From Longilinea sp964536805 (lineage in GTDB: Bacteria; Chloroflexota; Anaerolineae; Anaerolineales; Anaerolineaceae): a stretch of 64,000 bases of DNA. Below are positions 1 through 7,445 of this stretch, piece by piece (the stretch's first letter is position 1; each line of letters begins with the position of its first letter). The stretch is from assembly GCA_964536805.1 (NCBI GenBank), contig CAZHYQ010000001.1:186001-250000 (forward strand), read 5' to 3'. Under the pieces are notes generated by a model that worked only from the letters and a program-made list of their open reading frames with translations, did not search any database and was not told the origin of the DNA. A program made the position numbers and the translations under genes.

Positions 1-81
1 GTTTTGTTATTAATATAAGGTAAATGGTTTTATGGTTAGCTCCAAACCACAAGACGATCAAGTTTATGAGATAATTGATAC

Positions 82-1110
82 ATGCCTGACCAATCCCCCA
101 CCCTGACAACAAAAGAGCCTCTGACCATCGCTCAGGCAGCATCAGCATATTTGGATAGCGTCGCTTTATCCCGCAGTCAAAACACGGCCCGCACCTATCA
201 AAACGGTATTGTAAACTTCCTGAATTGCCTTGAAGTATCCGGTCTGGATCCAAAGAACAGCAGCCTGACAACTCTTCAGGAGGACACGATTGCCTGGTTT
301 GCGGCTTACCTGAAGGATCTTGCCCCGACGACTGAACGCCTTTATCTTACAGCCGCAGCCGGTTTCTTTGAGTACCTGGCTGGCGAGAATTTACTGCCAA
401 CCAACCTGGTACGCATCCGCTTGTTAATTCACCAACGCGCCCGCCGCCCTGGAGTACGCCTGCCCCAGTTTCCAGCTGAATCGATTGACAAAATCATTGA
501 TACTATCATGACTACACGCAATATCAATGGTTTATCAGAGGCTGAACGCTTGCGATTCTTACGAGATCGGGCTTTTTTATTGACCCTGGCTGATACTGGA
601 TTGCGCGTACATGAAGCCTGCGGTTTACGCCGGGGCGATCTGGATTGGATTAACAGCCGGGCACAAGTGATCGGCAAGGGAAACCGCCAGGATATCGTGC
701 GGTTCACCCTGCGCGTCGAAGCTGCCCTAAAAGAATACCTGGCTGCCCGTTCGGCCATCGATGGGACAAGCGGACGATCGCTCAGCTCGCAGCCCTTGTT
801 TGCCAGGCACGACAAAGGCGCCGGAAAAAAGGTCAAACCCATTACGACGGCAACCGGCCGCAATATCGTGACTGACGCCGTTCGAACCATCCTGGGCGAC
901 GATGCGGTCGGCACCATCACACCCCATTCCTTCCGCCATTATTTTGTTACCAGGGTCCTGCGCAGTTCCAATAACCTGAAATTAGCACAGGAACTGGCCC
1001 GGCACCGTAATATCGCTGTGACACAGCGATATGCCCATTTGAACGATGACGAACTGGACAAGGGTTATAGACAGGCAATTGAAAAGAACGGCCGCGCTGT
1101 GGACGATTAG
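82..1110 (+). CDS. Tyrosine recombinase (XerC/XerD-like integrase)
   Basis: Site-specific recombinase of the phage-integrase family, acting on DNA in the cytoplasm. Residues about 15-110 look like the SAM-like core-binding domain and 130-335 like the catalytic domain. The full catalytic set is visible: Arg175 in TGLRVHE, Lys199 in IGKGNR, His282 and Arg285 in HSFRH, His308 in ARHRN, and nucleophile Tyr317 in RYAHL. At 342 residues it is slightly longer than a typical XerC/D. The ATG at 82 has only a weak ribosome site. The 81 bases before it are AT-rich and hold no recognisable gene. No attachment-site repeats or phage genes accompany it, so a housekeeping or Xer-like role is as likely as an element integrase. 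Confidence 0.9.
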   Translation: MPDQSPTLTTKEPLTIAQAASAYLDSVALSRSQNTARTYQNGIVNFLNCLEVSGLDPKNSSLTTLQEDTIAWFAAYLKDLAPTTERLYLTAAAGFFEYLAGENLLPTNLVRIRLLIHQRARRPGVRLPQFPAESIDKIIDTIMTTRNINGLSEAERLRFLRDRAFLLTLADTGLRVHEACGLRRGDLDWINSRAQVIGKGNRQDIVRFTLRVEAALKEYLAARSAIDGTSGRSLSSQPLFARHDKGAGKKVKPITTATGRNIVTDAVRTILGDDAVGTITPHSFRHYFVTRVLRSSNNLKLAQELARHRNIAVTQRYAHLNDDELDKGYRQAIEKNGRAVDD

Positions 1111-1120
1111 GTCTCGCTTA

Positions 1121-2215
1121 ATGGAGAACACCTTACCGATGTCTCGAATGATCCGTGGAAAAGTCGCATTTGCCAACCAATATCCCGCAGCAGGCGTGGT
1201 TGTCCGCATTTTCGACGAGGATGCAGCCGGGAATAATGATGATGATCTGACCGTTACCACCGGCCTCAGCGATACTCAAGGAAATTTTGAGGTTGAATAT
1301 GACCCGGGGCGTTTTCGCGATGTGGTGACGGTGATTCGGACTGAGCCGCGCAATCCGCCCTTTGATTGGACATTAATTCGCCGCGAGCATCGCCAGACCG
1401 ATTGGCTGGATATCCTTCTCCCCTATATTCAATTCAGCTATCAATTTCAAGGACAAACCAGGCAATTCCGTGCGCCCCTCAATTGGTTTTCTTCGACCTA
1501 TTTGCTTCCGCAAGCTTATACCGAAATACCCTTTTCCCCTGTTCAAAATGGTTACCATTTCGTCAACCTGTTCAAGGGAGTTGCCCTGCCCTTTAGCATT
1601 CCGGAAATACCCGGATTGATCCATCTTACTGGCAATTACGGTTTATGCGGCGGCTTGGCATCATCTGCCTACGACCATTACCTATTTAATCTCGAAATCC
1701 CCCCCCAAAAGAACATTCCCAAATCCGGGTCAGCCCTGCAGCGACATTTATACCGCAGACAGATGGATAGTTTTGGAACGCTTGGCGAATACATCCTCAA
1801 ATTTGCTTCCTGGATGCGCCTCCCGGATGACACCTCCGACGGCCTTTGTTCACTGACAATGCATGAATTCGTTCAGTATCGTTCCCGTCTGGAAAACAAT
1901 CTCGGCTCGGTCCTGGGTATCATTTACCAAAAAGGCGCCAAGATCAGCCACCTATTTTTAAATCATCAGGTTTTTGGTTATGGTCTGGATATTCTGGATG
2001 AGGACCACTGTTCCATTCGAATTTATGATCCCAATTATCCTGACCGCGATGATGTCGTCATTAAGCTTGAGCGCCGACTCGTTGATCATCAAGCATTTCA
2101 GCCGGTTTACGGCCTTGAATGCGAGCAATGGCTGGGAAACCATAAGTTACAAACCATTCACGGCTTCTTCTTGATGCCGTATATCCCCGTCCAACCGCCA
2201 ACCCGATTAGGTTGA
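1121..2215 (+). CDS. Putative papain-like cysteine peptidase with N-terminal beta-sandwich domain
   Basis: I do not recognise a named family with certainty. Residues about 10-100 read like a transthyretin or carboxypeptidase-regulatory-type beta sandwich (MIRGKVAF, then GLSDTQGNFEVEY). The remainder has the spaced elements of a papain-like fold: Cys176 in YGLCGGLA, His282 in LNHQVFGYG and an Asp/Asn in IYDPNYP (303-306). That supports a thiol peptidase or transglutaminase-like enzyme, but this is inference from motif order only. No signal peptide is seen. The ATG at 1121 lies 10 bases after the recombinase stop; a second in-frame ATG is at 1139. The 3' end overlaps the convergent LOG gene by 9 bases. 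Confidence 0.6.
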   Translation: MENTLPMSRMIRGKVAFANQYPAAGVVVRIFDEDAAGNNDDDLTVTTGLSDTQGNFEVEYDPGRFRDVVTVIRTEPRNPPFDWTLIRREHRQTDWLDILLPYIQFSYQFQGQTRQFRAPLNWFSSTYLLPQAYTEIPFSPVQNGYHFVNLFKGVALPFSIPEIPGLIHLTGNYGLCGGLASSAYDHYLFNLEIPPQKNIPKSGSALQRHLYRRQMDSFGTLGEYILKFASWMRLPDDTSDGLCSLTMHEFVQYRSRLENNLGSVLGIIYQKGAKISHLFLNHQVFGYGLDILDEDHCSIRIYDPNYPDRDDVVIKLERRLVDHQAFQPVYGLECEQWLGNHKLQTIHGFFLMPYIPVQPPTRLG

Positions 2216-2797
2216 TTCCTGCTCCCGGTTGACCCAGCGGTCCATATTTTTTGGATAGGTTATATTCCTCATGGCGTTATGTAATCCCGCTGGGGTCTCA
2301 TCAATTGCCAGCATTTGGCGATGTTCGGGGTAAATGAATTTGTCTTCCAGCGCACGATCAACCATGGCTAAAAATGGGTCGAAATAGCCACGAATATTGA
2401 GCAGCCCAATTGGTTTGCGTTGCAGGCCAATTTGTGCCCAGGTCAACGCTTCAAACAGTTCATCAAAGGTGCCATAACCGCCTGGCAGCGCGATTAATGC
2501 ATCTGCCAACGCATTCATACGGGCTTTTCGCTGATGGATATCCTGAACGATTTCCAATTGTGTCAGGTTAGCGTGGATAAGAACGGCTGAATTCAGATTC
2601 TCTGGAACAACGCCAATCACCTCTCCGCCGGCAGATAATGCACCGTCCGCCAGAGCGCCCATCAGGCCAGTTTTTCCGGCTCCGTAAATCAACTTGAGGC
2701 CGTTTTTTGCCAGGTAGGCTCCCATCTCAGCCGCGCCGCGATAATAATCTGGATGAATGCCATCGGCCGACCCGCAATATACACACACTGATTTCAA
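2207..2797 (-). CDS. LOG-family nucleotide phosphoribohydrolase (TIGR00730)
   Basis: Rossmann-fold protein of the LOG/YvdD group, which in characterised members removes the base from nucleoside 5'-monophosphates, including cytokinin ribotides. The signature PGGYGTFDELFE and the N-terminal KSVCVYCGSADG are present. The start is taken as TTG at 2797 because GGAGG lies five bases upstream (2803-2807) and the protein then begins exactly where family members begin. Starts further upstream would overlap the preceding gene. It is 196 residues, normal for the family. It follows the alkyltransferase-like gene on the same strand, probably co-transcribed. Substrate in bacteria is usually unknown. Confidence 0.88.
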   Translation of the reverse strand: MKSVCVYCGSADGIHPDYYRGAAEMGAYLAKNGLKLIYGAGKTGLMGALADGALSAGGEVIGVVPENLNSAVLIHANLTQLEIVQDIHQRKARMNALADALIALPGGYGTFDELFEALTWAQIGLQRKPIGLLNIRGYFDPFLAMVDRALEDKFIYPEHRQMLAIDETPAGLHNAMRNITYPKNMDRWVNREQEST

Positions 2798-2820
2798 TTC
2801 AGCCTCCAAAAGGCGGTAAT

Positions 2821-3147
2821 TCAACGATACCAACCGAAAGTATTCAAATCGATCTCGCCAGATAAGTTAAATTCGACGCCTTCTTCTTCAAGCAAAGTCC
2901 GCTGAATCATGCTGCCAAAACCAATACCGCGCGGACTTATCTTCCCCAGCCGGTTCACCACACGCTGCCAGGGCACATCCGACCCCTCAGGCAGCGCAGC
3001 CATGGCAAACCCAATCATCTGGGCTGAACAGCCGCCCACCAGGTAAGCAATCTGTCCATATGTTGCCACGCGGCCGGGAGGTATTTGCCGAACAACGGCG
3101 TAAATTCGGTCGTAGAGGCGAACTCCATCATTTTTTGTTTCGGCCAT
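2821..3147 (-). CDS. Alkyltransferase-like protein (ATL, MGMT-family DNA-binding protein)
   Basis: Resembles the C-terminal DNA-binding domain of O6-alkylguanine-DNA alkyltransferase: IPPGRVATYGQIA is the helix-turn-helix region, and a GxGFGS-like turn follows. The active-site PCHR of true alkyltransferases reads VPWQRVVNR here, so the acceptor Cys is replaced by Trp. That is the hallmark of ATL proteins, which bind O6-alkylguanine, flip the base and hand the lesion to nucleotide excision repair rather than repairing it. The 108-residue length fits the family. The ATG at 3147 follows GGGAG with six-base spacing. Confidence 0.88.
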   Translation of the reverse strand: MAETKNDGVRLYDRIYAVVRQIPPGRVATYGQIAYLVGGCSAQMIGFAMAALPEGSDVPWQRVVNRLGKISPRGIGFGSMIQRTLLEEEGVEFNLSGEIDLNTFGWYR

Positions 3148-3227
3148 GGGATGCTCCCTGTTTGTTCAGTACGCATCCATTATAGCCAGATAATCTGCCA
3201 GCCAACCCACCGTGGGTAGATTGATTA

Positions 3228-4634
3228 TCAGGAAACCACTTTTTCGTTCACCAGACACATCAAACGTTCGTTTGGCGCCAGAGCCTGACGGGCCTGCTCG
3301 CGCAAAACATTCACGCCGGCAAAGAATTCACGCATCATTACCACCAAAAGATAACTGCTGTCGGGCGATATGCGAAGGTGATCCTTATCAGTCTGTTTCG
3401 TAAAAGCATTCATCAGATTCATGAAGAGCATTTCAAGCCAAAGGCTGCGTTCAATTGGGGAATTGAAATCCTTTTTGAATTGGCTCTTGTTAAGCTTCAA
3501 ATCAAAGAGTTCCATCATAAAACGGTACTGCATTTGCTGCTGCCTGGCAAAATGGCGGGTTGCTGAAAGCCCCATGCGGCCTGAAGTTATCAAGCGGTCA
3601 TATTCGCTCAAGGAAAAAGTATTGACATAGAGGGTACCGTCCAGGTAGCTAAATGAACCTGAACCGACGCCAACATACTCCTCATATTCGACAATGTATT
3701 CATCGATCATGGTCGTATCCTTACGCGAATAAGTCCAGGCGGACATTGGTTGGTACACTGCGCACAATTCATCATGAATGATTTTGTAATATGCTGGTTC
3801 GCGCGAGTAATCCACTTTACCGATTGCCCGATCCATCGCAAAAGATACGGAAGGCGAGCTCATCAACGGATAAAACGTAACCTGGTTGGCACCCGATTCA
3901 ATCACCTTGCGGATATCTTCCCGTAATATTTCTTCCGTCTGGCTTGGGAAATTAAAGATCATATCAACGTTGATGGACGGCAGAATGCCGACAGAATTCT
4001 GTATGCGCCCAAGCACTTCATCGCCGCTGCCAAATTTTGACAGGCGGCTCATTTGCTTCAGCAACTGGTTATCGAAACTTTGAACGCCAACGGATAATCG
4101 ATCGACCCGGCCCTTCAATTGTCCGAGTATTTCAGGCGTGAGGTGATTTGGATTGGTCTCGCAGGAGATCTCCTTGATTCCAAACAGCTCTTTTGCCAAA
4201 TCAATCGTTTCCACAAGCTCATCGATCAGGATGGTTGGCGTTCCGCCGCCAAAATACAGCGATTCAAATTGATAACCCAAACCCGCCACGATGCGCATTT
4301 CTTCGCGCAAATTCCGAAAATAAGTCCTGGTGCGATCTTCCTGGTAGAGGAAACGATTAAATGAGCAGTAAGGACACAAACTTTCACAAAAAGGGACGTG
4401 TGCGTAAAGAACGTATTTACGGCCAGGCCGGGGTGCTGGCAGTTTATCGATTGTGGCTGGCTGAAGATCCAAATATTTACGGGTGACCTTCTGCAAAACC
4501 AATGCCAAAAGATCCGCCCCCACTTTTTGTTTTAAGTCAGCGAAATTCTTGATTGATTTCTTTATTGCTACTGGTTCGATATTCTCGATAAGGCTTTGAA
4601 GAACGCCTGTATCTGGCAATGGTGATCGGTTCAA
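3228..4634 (-). CDS. Radical SAM protein, coproporphyrinogen III oxidase/HemW family
   Basis: Radical SAM enzyme with the [4Fe-4S] motif Cys83-x3-Cys87-x2-Cys90 inside HVPFCESLCPYCSFNRF. The following FGGGTPT, SVGVQSFD and NVDMIFNFPSQT blocks are typical of the HemN/HemW group. Members either oxidise coproporphyrinogen III anaerobically or act as haem chaperones. HemN and HemW cannot be separated by eye, and the long N-terminal helix-rich extension (1-70) and divergent C-terminus argue for an uncharacterised subgroup. The start is TTG at 4634 with GAGG seven bases upstream. It is 468 residues long. It lies upstream of the ATL gene on the same strand with an 80-base gap. Confidence 0.8.
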   Translation of the reverse strand: MNRSPLPDTGVLQSLIENIEPVAIKKSIKNFADLKQKVGADLLALVLQKVTRKYLDLQPATIDKLPAPRPGRKYVLYAHVPFCESLCPYCSFNRFLYQEDRTRTYFRNLREEMRIVAGLGYQFESLYFGGGTPTILIDELVETIDLAKELFGIKEISCETNPNHLTPEILGQLKGRVDRLSVGVQSFDNQLLKQMSRLSKFGSGDEVLGRIQNSVGILPSINVDMIFNFPSQTEEILREDIRKVIESGANQVTFYPLMSSPSVSFAMDRAIGKVDYSREPAYYKIIHDELCAVYQPMSAWTYSRKDTTMIDEYIVEYEEYVGVGSGSFSYLDGTLYVNTFSLSEYDRLITSGRMGLSATRHFARQQQMQYRFMMELFDLKLNKSQFKKDFNSPIERSLWLEMLFMNLMNAFTKQTDKDHLRISPDSSYLLVVMMREFFAGVNVLREQARQALAPNERLMCLVNEKVVS

Positions 4635-4685
4635 TTCTTTACCTCATAAAATCCGTTCAATTATCTCACCAAACCCCAAAAAGGG

Positions 4686-4730
4686 ATGATAGTTTATTAC
4701 TTTTTGTATATAAATAAAGAAGACTATCAT
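4686..4730. repeat. 8-bp inverted repeat with AT-rich spacer
   Basis: ATGATAGT at 4686-4693 is matched by its exact reverse complement ACTATCAT at 4723-4730, separated by 29 bases that are almost all A/T. It lies between the divergent radical SAM gene and the aldo/keto reductase. It may be a regulator-binding site or a looping element; function is not known. Confidence 0.4.
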
Positions 4731-4790
4731 ACTACAATTCCTCCGATACACTTTATGCCAGAAACCCGCAAAAATAAATAGTATCTGGGT

Positions 4791-4813
4791 TATACTGGCC
4801 TGTGTACAGTACA
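4791..4813 (+). promoter_or_regulatory. Candidate -10 box and operator of the aldo/keto reductase
   Basis: TATACT at 4791-4796 is a plausible -10 element. The palindrome TGTACAGTACA (4803-4813) sits where transcription would begin, as many repressor sites do. The -35 region is weak. The start codon follows at 4841. Confidence 0.35.
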
Positions 4814-4840
4814 ACCAAATAAATAGAGAGGTATTTTCAA

Positions 4841-5806
4841 ATGGAATATCGGCGTTTAGGCAAGTCGGGGTTAAAGGTTAGCGCATTGTCGCTTGGCGCA
4901 TGGGTGACCTATGGCGGACAGGTTGGCGAGGATGTGGCAGAACAATGCATGCGCGCAGCTTATGAGGCGGGGGTCAATTTTTTTGACAATGCCGAGGCCT
5001 ATGCGCGCGGAAATGCCGAAATTGTAATGGGCAACGTCATCAAAAAAGCCCACTGGCGGAGAGAAAGTCTTGTTATCTCAACAAAAATATTCTGGGGCGG
5101 TGAAGGTCCCAATGACCGCGGCCTTTCTCATAAGCACATTATTGAGGGCGTAAATAATGCCTTGCGCCGGTTACAGATGGACTACGTCGATCTGGTATTT
5201 TGCCATCGGCCTGATCCTGAAACGCCCATTGAAGAAACCGTCCGTGCAATGGACGTAATCATTAAACAGGGAAAGGCATTCTATTGGGGCACATCCGAAT
5301 GGCTTGCTGCGGATATTATCCGTGCGGATAGTTTTGCCCGGCAAAACCACCTCACTCCCCCCTCCATGGAACAGCCGCAGTACAACATGTTCACCCGCGA
5401 CAATATGGAAAAAGATCTGCTGCCAGTATTTCGTGAATTGGGTTACGGCACTACCATCTGGAGTCCCCTTGCATCGGGTTTGTTAACCGGCAAATACAAC
5501 GATGGTATTCCCAGTGACAGCCGGGTAGCCACGAAGGGATTCGAGTGGTTGAAAGATTTAGTGCTCGACCCGGTCAAAATTGAAAAAGTCCGCCAGCTTC
5601 AACCGGTTGCGCAGGACCTGGGTGTTACCATTTCGCAACTGGCTCTTGCCTGGTGCCTCAAGAATCCAAATGTAAGCACGGTCATTACCGGCGCCAGCCG
5701 GCCACAGCAGGTGGTTGAGAATATGAAAGCGCTGGACCTGGTCGGTTTGCTAACCAACGAAGTGATGGATAGGATTGATCATATTCTGGGGAATAAACCC
5801 CAGTAA
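4841..5806 (+). CDS. Aldo/keto reductase (voltage-gated K+ channel beta-subunit type)
   Basis: NADPH-dependent oxidoreductase of the AKR superfamily, predicted cytosolic. The catalytic tetrad is visible: Asp49 (FFDNAEAY), Tyr54, Lys82 (ISTKIFWGG) and His122 (VFCHRPD). The order MEYRRLGKSGLKVS, GVNFFDNAE and YWGTSEW places it with the Kv-beta/YghZ-like branch (AKR6/AKR14 type), which reduces aldehydes such as methylglyoxal-type compounds; the actual substrate is not predictable. It is 321 residues. ATG at 4841 follows GAGAGG. It is a single-gene unit with a possible operator upstream and a strong hairpin terminator behind it. Confidence 0.92.
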   Translation: MEYRRLGKSGLKVSALSLGAWVTYGGQVGEDVAEQCMRAAYEAGVNFFDNAEAYARGNAEIVMGNVIKKAHWRRESLVISTKIFWGGEGPNDRGLSHKHIIEGVNNALRRLQMDYVDLVFCHRPDPETPIEETVRAMDVIIKQGKAFYWGTSEWLAADIIRADSFARQNHLTPPSMEQPQYNMFTRDNMEKDLLPVFRELGYGTTIWSPLASGLLTGKYNDGIPSDSRVATKGFEWLKDLVLDPVKIEKVRQLQPVAQDLGVTISQLALAWCLKNPNVSTVITGASRPQQVVENMKALDLVGLLTNEVMDRIDHILGNKPQ

Positions 5807-5830
5807 AATGCCTCGCTGTTAACAAAATAA

Positions 5831-5866
5831 AACCGGAAAGGATCACCTTTCCGGTTTTGATTTTTA
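5831..5866. terminator. Bidirectional rho-independent terminator
   Basis: AACCGGAAAGG (5831-5841), a four-base loop and the exact complement CCTTTCCGGTT (5846-5856) form an 11-bp stem, followed by a T-rich run on the plus strand and preceded by an A-rich run that serves the minus strand. It separates the convergent reductase and MFS genes. Confidence 0.9.
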
Positions 5867-7300
5867 CAACATTTCGCTGGCAGGGTGCGCTTTGACGGCT
5901 TTTCGTTCTTGAAGCAGAGTCCAAAGACTCACCAGAAATGCAGCACCGATCCAGAAAACCAGGAAATGCGTGGTGCGCTGTATACCTGCCACTTCCGCCT
6001 GAAATGGCTGATCGAATCCCTGTGAGGCAAAGCGGGTGGTAAACAAAGCCCACATGGCGCTGACGACTGATATGCCAACCATCTGCCCCAGAGTTCGGCT
6101 GATTGAAAGCATTCCTGAAACAACACCTAGGCGTTCCCGCGGCGCAGTTCCCATGATGGCGCTGTTATTCGGTGATTGAAATAAGCCCATGCCAATCCCA
6201 ATAGGAAGTGCCCGTAGGGCGAACTCCCATAGTGAAATAGTTTGAGTGATGCCCGAAATTGTCCAGTAGCCGATGATCAGAACCAACAAACCGGCAGTTG
6301 TCAACTTGCGCGATCCAATTCGATCGGACAACGCCCCGGAGATGGGTGCAACAACGCCAATTGCTGCAGGGTTAATCGCCATTAGAAGGCCGGCAGATCG
6401 CGGAGAAAGCCCAAGGATGTCCTGCAGAAAAAAAGGCAACAATAACACTGTGCCTGCGCTTGCGACAAAGGTCATGAAACCTGTGACCAGGTTTACGCTG
6501 AACCAGCCATTGCGGAACAGGGTCAAATCAATCATTGGCTGCGAGACGGTTAGTTCTACCCGCACAAAAACCGCAAAAAACAAAAGGAATAATCCAAACA
6601 AACCAAGAATAATTGGAGAACCATATCCAATTTCCTGGCCAATGGATAAGGCTAGAAGGAAGCAACTGAGACTTACCAGGAGCAGCAATGCGCCCCAGTA
6701 ATCAAAATGCTGCCTTCCCTTGGGTTTAATGGCAGGGACAAAGCGAAAAACCATCGGGATGCCGATCAGGCCAACTGGCAAATTGACCAAAAACAGCCAA
6801 TTCCATGGCAAATGTTCCAAGATTAATCCGCCGAATGTGGGGCCGGCAATTACACCCACAGAAACCATCAAACCGGTAATGCCAAGTGCCTTGCCGCGTT
6901 CTTGCGGTGGAAAAGCTTCTGTCACAATGGCAGTGCCAAGCGCCATCATCATGGCTGCGCCAACAGCCTGAAAAACCCTGAAACCAATCAGCATGCCAAC
7001 CGAGTTCGATGCCCCGCACAAAGCAGAGCCAAGAGTGAATAATACGAAGCCTGCCAGATATAACGGTTTCTTGCCGATCATGTCCGCCACGCGGCCCATG
7101 CTGATCATCAGGGTCGTCACGGTAAGCAGGTAGGCCAGGACCACCCATTCAACGACTGCCAAAGGCTCATTCAGCTCTCTTACAAGGGTTGGCAGGGCAA
7201 TATTGACAATGCTTCCGTCTATGGTAGCCAGGAAAACTCCCATGGCAACCGCTGCCATGACATACCACTTCTTGTTGTAATCTATGGAAGACTCATCCAC
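5864..7300 (-). CDS. MFS multidrug exporter, DHA2 (EmrB/QacA) family
   Basis: Integral membrane proton-coupled exporter. The N-terminal helix ends in FLATIDGSIVNIALPTL, the Asp-containing motif D1 of 14-helix drug transporters, and motif A-like GRVADMIGKKPLY and motif C-like GVIAGPTFGGLI follow. About 14 hydrophobic segments can be counted. The GTG at 7300 is chosen because AAAGG lies six bases upstream and the protein then starts with a short polar tail before helix 1; an upstream start at 7411 would add an atypical polar 37-residue extension. Drug, lipid or metabolite efflux are all possible. No regulator gene adjoins it. Confidence 0.88.
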   Translation of the reverse strand: MDESSIDYNKKWYVMAAVAMGVFLATIDGSIVNIALPTLVRELNEPLAVVEWVVLAYLLTVTTLMISMGRVADMIGKKPLYLAGFVLFTLGSALCGASNSVGMLIGFRVFQAVGAAMMMALGTAIVTEAFPPQERGKALGITGLMVSVGVIAGPTFGGLILEHLPWNWLFLVNLPVGLIGIPMVFRFVPAIKPKGRQHFDYWGALLLLVSLSCFLLALSIGQEIGYGSPIILGLFGLFLLFFAVFVRVELTVSQPMIDLTLFRNGWFSVNLVTGFMTFVASAGTVLLLPFFLQDILGLSPRSAGLLMAINPAAIGVVAPISGALSDRIGSRKLTTAGLLVLIIGYWTISGITQTISLWEFALRALPIGIGMGLFQSPNNSAIMGTAPRERLGVVSGMLSISRTLGQMVGISVVSAMWALFTTRFASQGFDQPFQAEVAGIQRTTHFLVFWIGAAFLVSLWTLLQERKAVKAHPASEML

Positions 7301-7412
7301 AGCGAACCTTTCATACTGCCTCGATTGAGGCTGAATTGTAGCACACCGTGCAATTTTCGCGTAAAGAAGCTGGCTGGCTGGCTGAACTATAAGTCGGACC
7401 GAAAGGCTCACA

Positions 7413-7421
7413 TGCTATAAT
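7413..7421 (+). promoter_or_regulatory. Extended -10 promoter of the dynamin-like gene
   Basis: TGCTATAAT is a perfect extended -10 (TGn-TATAAT), 24 bases before the ATG at 7446. There is no good -35 hexamer, as expected for extended -10 promoters. The same nonamer recurs at other starts in this window. Confidence 0.6.
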
Positions 7422-7445
7422 GAATTCCGAGGAGACCATTCATCG

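Noticed and set aside
429..920. 163-codon open frame antisense to the recombinase
   Set aside because: Shadow of the recombinase coding sequence; basic, low-complexity translation, no ribosome site.
82..1110. Integrated mobile element next to the tyrosine recombinase
   Set aside because: No tRNA target, direct repeats, excisionase, phage or conjugation genes nearby; the flanking genes are ordinary chromosomal ones.
6273..6971. Plus-strand open frames within the MFS transporter gene
   Set aside because: Antisense shadows rich in Arg/Pro/Thr with no recognisable motif; the opposite strand encodes a complete transporter.
7301..7411. Longer N-terminus for the MFS transporter
   Set aside because: The extension is polar and unlike the family, would overlap the dynamin promoter region, and a well-placed ribosome site supports GTG 7300.
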